From a virus: a stretch of 25,099 nt of DNA. The notes under the pieces are model-generated. The model saw only the letters and a list, made by a program, of their open reading frames with translations. It had not been told where the DNA came from and did no database searches. Position 1 is the first letter of the stretch; every line of letters starts with the position of its first letter. Where the stretch lies: positions 1 to 25,099 of the IMG/VR virus record IMGVR_UViG_3300025101_000169; one strand, written 5' to 3'. The position numbers and the translations under genes were made by a program. Positions 20,443 through 25,099 of the stretch are shown here, one piece after another.

Positions 20443-20471
20443 ATTATAAGGTATAACAATACACAAGTCAA
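20443..20471 (-). promoter_or_regulatory. Near-consensus sigma-70 promoter for ssb and downstream genes
   Basis: In the - strand direction the sequence is TTGACT (20466-20471), 17 bases, then TATAAT (20443-20448): five of six and six of six consensus bases with ideal spacing. It lies in a 115-base gap between the polymerase and ssb genes, about 62 bases before the ssb ATG. It points to use of host RNA polymerase for the middle genes. Confidence 0.85.
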
Positions 20472-20495
20472 CACTAATCAAAAATAAATTTAAAA

Positions 20496-22196
20496 CTAGT
20501 GTGTTTCTGCCCAACTCAGACCAGTCTTATACTCTGCATCTAGTGGACAATTAAGGTTGAGTTGTTCAGTTGTTTCTTTAATTGCCAACTTCACAATCTC
20601 TCCCATACTTTGTATGTCATTTTTGTTTACTTCAAACTGGTACTCGTCATGTATTGAAGCTACAAGTTTAACATCCAAACCTTTTGTGCGTACATGTTTA
20701 ATCATGTTACGTAACCATACTTTACAAGCGATAGCACCTGCACCTTGTATGATTGTATTAACTGCTTTATGTGGTGACCTAACATTAAAGAGTCTACCAT
20801 CTAAACCTTTTACTTTACCTGACTGAGCAGCTTCTTCTACTTGACTTCTAAAAGATTTTAGTCGTGGTAACTCAGATAAAAATTTATCTATAAGTTGTTT
20901 ACCAACTGCCATATCTTTTGAGCCAACTATTTGTGCAATCTTTTTTGCACCTGCTCCAAACAAGAAAGCATATATAAAAGTTTTAGCTTGGTCTCTATCT
21001 GATAGTCCTGCCATGTTCATATTCTTTGTGTGAATATCACCATTCAGTATCTCATGTGTATACTCAGATGTGTTAATGTAATGTGCTAACATTCTTAACT
21101 CTAGTCCTGAAGCATCAGTACCAAAGATAACATGAGTATCTGGCTTATCAGTTGTCCATACTTCTCTACATTCTTTACCATAAGGTGAATATGTAGCAGG
21201 TATCTGAGCCATATTTGGCGAGTGATGGCTCATTCTACCTGATACACAACGCAAAGTAAGGACACGACCATGCACTCTTCCAGTGGTTTGATTAACAACA
21301 TCAAGCCAAGAAGAGATTTGAGACGTTCTTTTTTTTAATAATAAATATTCAGCTATCAATTTAGCTTCAGCTATATTATCTATCTTTGATAGTACACTCT
21401 CGTCTACAATAGGTGAACCTTTATCAGTAAACTTATTTGGTTTCCAACCTAACTTCATAAGTCGTTCAGCTATTTGTTTACGAGACGCAAGATTAAATTC
21501 TTGATAACTAACTTTAGTAAAAGGTACACCCTTTACATACCCACGAGATTTATTATTTACTTTAGGTATGAACTCTTCCTCAATCTTTAATGGTGGAAAA
21601 GTTTTATGTACTTCTTTTTCTAACTGTTCAGCTTTATCTTCAAGCATTGCATGAAGACCACTAGCTTTCTGTTGGTCTAAATAAAATCCAGTGTCTTCTT
21701 GTTTAGAAACAATGGAACGTATATCATGTTCAAGTCTCAAAGAATAATCTGAGAATCTTTTACCTTCAAGTTTTAAATGATTATAAACTTTATGTGTAAG
21801 TTCAACATCACGTCTACAATAAGTAAGCATCTCTTCACTAAACTCAGAGAAGTTATTGAACTCAAGTTTATTAAATCCAAATCTTTTACCCCAGGAATCT
21901 AATGAGTGACCATTCTCACGTTCAGGATTGTATAGCTGAGACATAATTAAAGTATCTTCAATCTGTCCAATAGTAATCTTCGTGCCAGTCAATCTATTTA
22001 GAACTGGTGCGTCAAAAGAAATACCATTGTGCATAATAATTTTATCTGCATGTTTATTTATAAACGCAGGAAACTTATCATAACAATCTTTACCAACGAA
22101 AGCATAGTTCTCATTTGTCTCCATGTTTCTAGCTACAATACAATGTATCTTTGTTGCATCTAGTGAATCTGTTTCTATGTCAACTACTAAATTCAT
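20496..22196 (-). CDS. Family A DNA polymerase with 3'-5' exonuclease, T7-like, 566 aa
   Basis: This is the replicative polymerase. The N-terminal exonuclease has VVDIETD (D6, E8), IMHNGISFDAPVLNRL (56-70) and YCRRDVELT (Y126, D130). The polymerase part has RVLTLRCVSGRMSHHSPNMAQ (311-331), motif A TDASGLELRML (D361), motif B RDQAKTFIYAFLFGAGAKKI and motif C IHDEY (H516-D517-E518). In motif B, Tyr409 stands at the E. coli Pol I 762 position (T7 Y526) and Phe413 at the 766 position (T7 Tyr). At 566 aa it lacks about 140 residues of T7 gp5, so a thioredoxin-binding insert is probably missing. Its start overlaps the preceding stop by one base (TAATG). No DnaJ-like insert is seen. Confidence 0.95.
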   Translation of the reverse strand: MNLVVDIETDSLDATKIHCIVARNMETNENYAFVGKDCYDKFPAFINKHADKIIMHNGISFDAPVLNRLTGTKITIGQIEDTLIMSQLYNPERENGHSLDSWGKRFGFNKLEFNNFSEFSEEMLTYCRRDVELTHKVYNHLKLEGKRFSDYSLRLEHDIRSIVSKQEDTGFYLDQQKASGLHAMLEDKAEQLEKEVHKTFPPLKIEEEFIPKVNNKSRGYVKGVPFTKVSYQEFNLASRKQIAERLMKLGWKPNKFTDKGSPIVDESVLSKIDNIAEAKLIAEYLLLKKRTSQISSWLDVVNQTTGRVHGRVLTLRCVSGRMSHHSPNMAQIPATYSPYGKECREVWTTDKPDTHVIFGTDASGLELRMLAHYINTSEYTHEILNGDIHTKNMNMAGLSDRDQAKTFIYAFLFGAGAKKIAQIVGSKDMAVGKQLIDKFLSELPRLKSFRSQVEEAAQSGKVKGLDGRLFNVRSPHKAVNTIIQGAGAIACKVWLRNMIKHVRTKGLDVKLVASIHDEYQFEVNKNDIQSMGEIVKLAIKETTEQLNLNCPLDAEYKTGLSWAETH

Positions 22197-22606
22197 TATA
22201 TACTAATATACTCCTTTATTGTTTTTAAATCAAATAGTTTTTGCAAACTAATTAAATACATTCTTGATGCGTTATGGTCACCACCATTTACAGATACCTT
22301 TCTTTCTAAAGAGTCCAGTATCTTTTTTAGGTTCTCAGTTTTAAATACTAACGTGGCATAAACATCTTCACCTACACATAGATTATGAAACCAATAGTCA
22401 GCTTCAGTTGCATTGATACCTGAAGGTTTACCATAACATTCATATTCAATAGCTATGTTACCAGTTCTTTTCCAAACATCACGTTCAGATTTAACTTCAA
22501 TCTTTTTATCTTGAAGCATATCTTGAATCATATCTTCTCTAACTTTTCCATAAGCTAAATCAATATCAAACTTCTTTCTGTCTTTACTCTTGGGTTTCAA
22601 ACTCAT
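22196..22606 (-). CDS. PD-(D/E)XK-like small nuclease, 136 aa
   Basis: The segment FDIDLAYGKVREDMIQDML holds a conserved Glu (E24). KKIEVKSERDVWKRTGNIAI followed by EYECYGKPSGINATEADYW has the E-x-K pair (E37, K39) of the restriction-endonuclease fold, and the pattern 'iEVKse......TGNi.iEye..gkpSGi..T.Adyw' recurs in phage-encoded nucleases of unknown exact role. A role in junction resolution or DNA repair is likely; the substrate is not known. AAGGAG lies 8 bases before the ATG, which overlaps the primase-helicase gene by 23 bases, and the stop overlaps the polymerase start. Confidence 0.7.
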   Translation of the reverse strand: MSLKPKSKDRKKFDIDLAYGKVREDMIQDMLQDKKIEVKSERDVWKRTGNIAIEYECYGKPSGINATEADYWFHNLCVGEDVYATLVFKTENLKKILDSLERKVSVNGGDHNASRMYLISLQKLFDLKTIKEYISI

Positions 22607-24227
22607 CTGCGTTCTCCTTAAAAGGGTTATCTATTTCAGTCATTCTACCATTCTCAGTAGAGTAAAGTAAGTAAGAACCAACTCCAGTAGTTCCTGCATA
22701 CCTATTTTTAAGTACACGAATAGTTGAAGTATTCTTTGCAATCTCATCATCATCTTGTTGGTTTCTTTCCATACCAATCACTGCATCAGATAACTGTGCG
22801 ATTGAATGTGAACCACGCAAGTGTGATAATGAAACTTGCTTTCCTTCTTCGTGTCCTTTATCATTATCAAGTCTTCGTAAGTGACAAGCTAACAACATAC
22901 CTATCTTAGACTCATGACATAAGCTACGAAGTTTAGTCATAAGAATATCAATAGCTTTTCTTTCATTACCATCATCTCTGCCTGATATAATTAAACTTAG
23001 ATGGTCAACGAATACCCACTTACAATCACAACCTTTAGCCATGTAACGAATACGATTGATAACATCATCATCATCCATAGAACCAAAGTGGTCAAACAAA
23101 ACTAAACGTCTATCACCCCTAAGTTCTTCAGACCATTTCTTTAATTCAGATGGTTCTTGTTTCTTCCACTCTTCAGGTTTGTGTAGTTCTTTGTTTGCAT
23201 GTATACCTACTAAACCTCTGAATGTTCTTTTCTTTTCTTCTTCTAAAAACAAAAGCCCAATCTTATCTTCAGTAGTTTTCCATATATGATATACAAGCTC
23301 ACGTAGTAAACTTGATTTACCCATACCAGTACCTGATGTAAGTGTAACCAATTCACCAACACGCATACCATATAACTTATTATTTAATCCTTTAAAAGGA
23401 TAAGGAACAGAGTCAACCTCTTCCTCAACCCATAGGTCATCAACAATATCATCATACGTTACAATACCTGCAGGTGTATAAGGTTTAGCATCCCACCATG
23501 TACGAGTAAACTGTTCACGTTTACCTGCCTTTAAATATTCGTTAGCATCTTTTAATTCAAGATTAACTATCTTACATTTATTAGGTGGAAATATCTCTGA
23601 TACTTTATTAGCAGTTTCTCTACCAATACTATCGCTATCAAAACATATCACAATATTCTCAAAGCTATTTAAGTATTCAAAGTTTTGTTTACAATCTCTA
23701 ACTGCTGAAGCTACACCATTCTTAATGGACACAGTAGCATAACGACTACCAGTCATTTGAAATACTGCCATAGCATCACACTCACCCTCAGTAATTGTAA
23801 TGTACTTCTGTCCACTTGTGAATAAGTGTTGTCCAAACAATTCAGACTCAGCAAAGTTACCTTGTGTCGTAAACACTTTAGGTAATGCTCTAATCTTATT
23901 AGCAACGTGCTTACCTTGTGCATTATAGAATGGATATATATGTTTTGTAACCATACCATTATTAGCTAACGTGGTTACTCCATACTTACTCGCAGTTTCT
24001 TGAGAGATATTTCTATCTTTCAATTCAGTTCTATCACCAACGTACAAGTCAGAATAACTGTTAGTATTATTTGTAATAGGTGTTACTTCCACTCCTTCTC
24101 CTTTCTCAAAATAGCCACAGTCAGGTGTAAAGCAGTGTGCACCATCACTATAACGTGCTAAATTATCTTTACTCCCACATTTAGGACACTGTTCGTGCCC
24201 AATAAATTTACTTTCCATTTTTAACAT
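22584..24227 (-). CDS. T7 gp4-like primase-helicase, 547 aa
   Basis: The protein makes primers and unwinds DNA at the fork. The zinc ribbon has CPKC and HCFTPDC (C14, C17, C32, C37). The TOPRIM primase has ITEGECDAMAVFQ (E147, E149) and IVICFDSDSIG (D197, D199). The RecA-like helicase has Walker A SGTGMGKSS (298-306), LLFLEEEKKRT (catalytic Glu near 329), VFVDHLSLII (D408), LLACHLRR (H449) and MERNQQ as the likely arginine finger. Length is close to T7 gp4 (566 aa). AGGGGG lies 4 bases before the ATG at 24227; the ATG at 24218 is an alternative. It is the first replication gene after a hairpin gap. Confidence 0.95.
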   Translation of the reverse strand: MLKMESKFIGHEQCPKCGSKDNLARYSDGAHCFTPDCGYFEKGEGVEVTPITNNTNSYSDLYVGDRTELKDRNISQETASKYGVTTLANNGMVTKHIYPFYNAQGKHVANKIRALPKVFTTQGNFAESELFGQHLFTSGQKYITITEGECDAMAVFQMTGSRYATVSIKNGVASAVRDCKQNFEYLNSFENIVICFDSDSIGRETANKVSEIFPPNKCKIVNLELKDANEYLKAGKREQFTRTWWDAKPYTPAGIVTYDDIVDDLWVEEEVDSVPYPFKGLNNKLYGMRVGELVTLTSGTGMGKSSLLRELVYHIWKTTEDKIGLLFLEEEKKRTFRGLVGIHANKELHKPEEWKKQEPSELKKWSEELRGDRRLVLFDHFGSMDDDDVINRIRYMAKGCDCKWVFVDHLSLIISGRDDGNERKAIDILMTKLRSLCHESKIGMLLACHLRRLDNDKGHEEGKQVSLSHLRGSHSIAQLSDAVIGMERNQQDDDEIAKNTSTIRVLKNRYAGTTGVGSYLLYSTENGRMTEIDNPFKENADEFETQE

Positions 24228-24245
24228 TCAACCCCCTATATAAAA

Positions 24246-24269
24246 AGTAATACATAAAAAAGTATTACT
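24246..24269 (-). terminator. Weak hairpin with U-run before the primase-helicase gene
   Basis: AGTAATAC and GTATTACT form an 8-bp stem with an 8-base AT loop, followed in the - direction by TTTTTA. The stem is AT-rich and probably weak. It lies in the 76-base gap between an early unknown gene and the primase-helicase. A TATAAT with no good -35 hexamer sits at 24294-24299. The gap could partly separate early and replication transcripts. Confidence 0.35.
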
Positions 24270-24303
24270 GTTGTTATTATATATACATTACTCATTATAC
24301 CCC

Positions 24304-24603
24304 CTAATGTAGTTTATTATTATCTTTATCGTACATAAATTCAAATACTTCATCACCTTCAGTTGGTTCTTCTCCCATACTTAATGCTATAAGTTCTTGA
24401 GCAGTATCATTTAATGCGTTCTGCATTGTAAGAAAACCATAGTAATCTTTTTCAGCTTTGGTTATAGCTGTAATTGCTAATGCTCTTGCCATTAGGTATA
24501 CAGTTTCAGGTGAATCATATTTAATTATTAACTCCATAATTATTTTATGGATAGCCATAACTACTTCTTCACGTTCTTTGGTTGTTAACTTTTTTAGTTC
24601 CAC
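24304..24603 (-). CDS. Unknown early protein, 99 aa, GTG start
   Basis: I start this gene at GTG 24603, because AAGGAG lies 6 bases upstream; the TTG at 24609 is only one base from the same site and too close. The protein begins (M)ELKKLTTKEREEVVMAIHKI and is helical, with an Ala-rich hydrophobic stretch (VYLMARALAITAITKAEKDY) and an acidic end (EEPTEGDEVFEFMYDKDNNK). I do not recognise the family. It lies between small early genes and the primase-helicase and overlaps the previous gene by 35 bases. Confidence 0.65.
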   Translation of the reverse strand: MELKKLTTKEREEVVMAIHKIIMELIIKYDSPETVYLMARALAITAITKAEKDYYGFLTMQNALNDTAQELIALSMGEEPTEGDEVFEFMYDKDNNKLH

Positions 24604-24748
24604 TATCAACTCCTTCCATCATTTCAACAAACCCATTTATATCTTTCAATGGAACTTGTTTAATATTTGTTTCACCACTCATAGTTAATATATTATCTAC
24701 AAGAGATGTTGGTATTTCTTCGTGTGTTTTAAATTTAGATATCATCAT
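24569..24748 (-). CDS. Small unknown early protein, 59 aa
   Basis: Tandem ATGs (24748 and 24745) follow AAGGAAGGAG; with the second ATG the spacing is 6 bases. The product begins MMISKFKTHEEIPTSLVDNI, contains LTMSGETNIKQVPLKDINGF and ends basic (TKKVNNQRT). No TM segment or known motif is seen. It overlaps its neighbours at both ends (14 bases with DUF3310, 35 bases with the 99-aa gene), as elsewhere in this block, and it carries the ribosome site of the next gene within it. The good ribosome site and the fit into the operon support it. Confidence 0.55.
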   Translation of the reverse strand: MMISKFKTHEEIPTSLVDNILTMSGETNIKQVPLKDINGFVEMMEGVDSGTKKVNNQRT

Positions 24749-25034
24749 TTACTCCTTCCTTAAAACCTTCCATTATTATCTGTCTTGATTTTAAGTCCTC
24801 ATTATGAATTATATTTATAAGTTTGTCAAGATACCATTGTGCTTTCTTTAAATCTTCCAAAGGTTTGCCTTTATAATCATACCTCCAGAGATACTTTATA
24901 ACATTTGCTTTTAAGTACCCAACAAATTCTTTGTCTGACATTGATGCTTTGATACCATCAATACATTCTATGCCATCTTTATTATAATGTCGTGGGTTAT
25001 TTACGTTATCGTATTTTTTCATATGCGTGTCCAT
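24735..25034 (-). CDS. DUF3310 protein (T7 gp1.7-related), 99 aa
   Basis: The motif VNNPRHYNKDGIECIDGIKA, then VGYLKANVIKYLWRYDYKGK and LEDLKKAQWYLDKL, is the DUF3310/SaV-like signature (nP.HY...giE.iD.i......f..yl..nviKYl.Ry..K....eDLkKA.wYl..li). T7 gp1.7, which carries this domain, is a nucleotide kinase affecting dideoxythymidine sensitivity; small family members like this one have no proven activity. I start at 25034, with AAGGA 9 bases upstream; the frame is open to an ATG at 25079, but that stretch overlaps what looks like the end of another gene. Confidence 0.8.
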   Translation of the reverse strand: MDTHMKKYDNVNNPRHYNKDGIECIDGIKASMSDKEFVGYLKANVIKYLWRYDYKGKPLEDLKKAQWYLDKLINIIHNEDLKSRQIIMEGFKEGVNDDI

Positions 25035-25098
25035 ATCTTTTGTCCTTTCTTTTATCACCAAATTCTTTTGGTGTATCACATTTAACTGCCTTTATTTT
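25006..25098 (-). CDS. C-terminal end of an upstream gene, partial
   Basis: Reading leftward from the window edge, a frame with no visible start encodes 30 residues including KAVKCDTPKEFGDKRKDKRY and ending GHAYEKIR before TAA. The mix of residues looks like a real basic protein tail, and the 29-base overlap with the DUF3310 start is like other overlaps in this block. No function can be assigned from so short a piece, and it could be a chance frame. Confidence 0.4.
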   Translation of the reverse strand, partial: KIKAVKCDTPKEFGDKRKDKRYGHAYEKIR

Positions 25099-25099
25099 A

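Noticed and set aside
24294-24322. TATAAT before the primase-helicase as a promoter
   Set aside because: There is no recognisable -35 hexamer at 16-18 bases and no extended -10; left only as a remark under the hairpin.
1-25099. tRNA genes, integrase, attachment site or insertion sequence
   Set aside because: No cloverleaf with a TTCRANNC arm, no recombinase or transposase motif and no flanking repeats were found on either strand.

Overview
The window is a piece of an AT-rich tailed-phage genome, most likely a short-tailed (podovirus-type) phage of the T7-like supergroup infecting a marine or freshwater proteobacterium. The evidence is a T7-type replication set (gp4-like primase-helicase, small family A DNA polymerase, gp2.5-like ssDNA-binding protein, endonuclease I, RecB/Cas4-like exonuclease, DUF3310 protein), very large internal-virion-type proteins, dense packing with start/stop overlaps, and A+T of roughly two thirds by eye. 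No bacterial housekeeping gene, integrase, tRNA, insertion sequence or CRISPR array is visible. Terminase, capsid, portal and any RNA polymerase would lie outside the window.

Layout: bases 1-11548 are read on the + strand and hold the end of the virion operon. In order these are a P22 gp10-like tail/stabilisation protein (5' end cut by the window edge), two small unknown proteins, a virion protein of 451 aa, a GNAT-like protein of 138 aa, two giant internal/ejection-type proteins (1018 and 1212 aa), and three small membrane-associated proteins, one of them only 38 aa. A bidirectional intrinsic terminator (about 11568-11608) separates this operon from the convergent - strand block (11611-25098).

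Read in its own direction (right to left), the - strand block starts with small early genes (a cut-off gene tail, DUF3310, two unknowns), then primase-helicase, a PD-(D/E)XK-like nuclease and DNA polymerase. A near-consensus sigma-70 promoter follows (TTGACT-N17-TATAAT), then ssDNA-binding protein, an intrinsic terminator placed right against the next start codon, the Cas4-like exonuclease, a small membrane protein, endonuclease I, an unknown protein and a B12-dependent class II ribonucleotide reductase. A second promoter with the same two hexamers (TTGACT-N16-TATAAT) precedes a sugar-modification block: a glycosyltransferase, a three-part glycosyltransferase/methyltransferase/DUF115-like fusion, and a possible double-stranded beta-helix protein. 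The block ends with a three-TM holin, a 26-residue PqqA-like peptide gene and a coiled-coil protein.

The most striking item is the PqqA-like gene (11938-12018, -). It encodes a peptide with the E-x-x-x-Y core that becomes the redox cofactor pyrroloquinoline quinone (PQQ). It starts one base after the holin stop codon, and its ribosome-binding site lies inside the last holin codons. No other pqq gene is present, so it would depend on host PqqB-E or do something else. With the class II reductase, it suggests a host that has both B12 and PQQ (inference).
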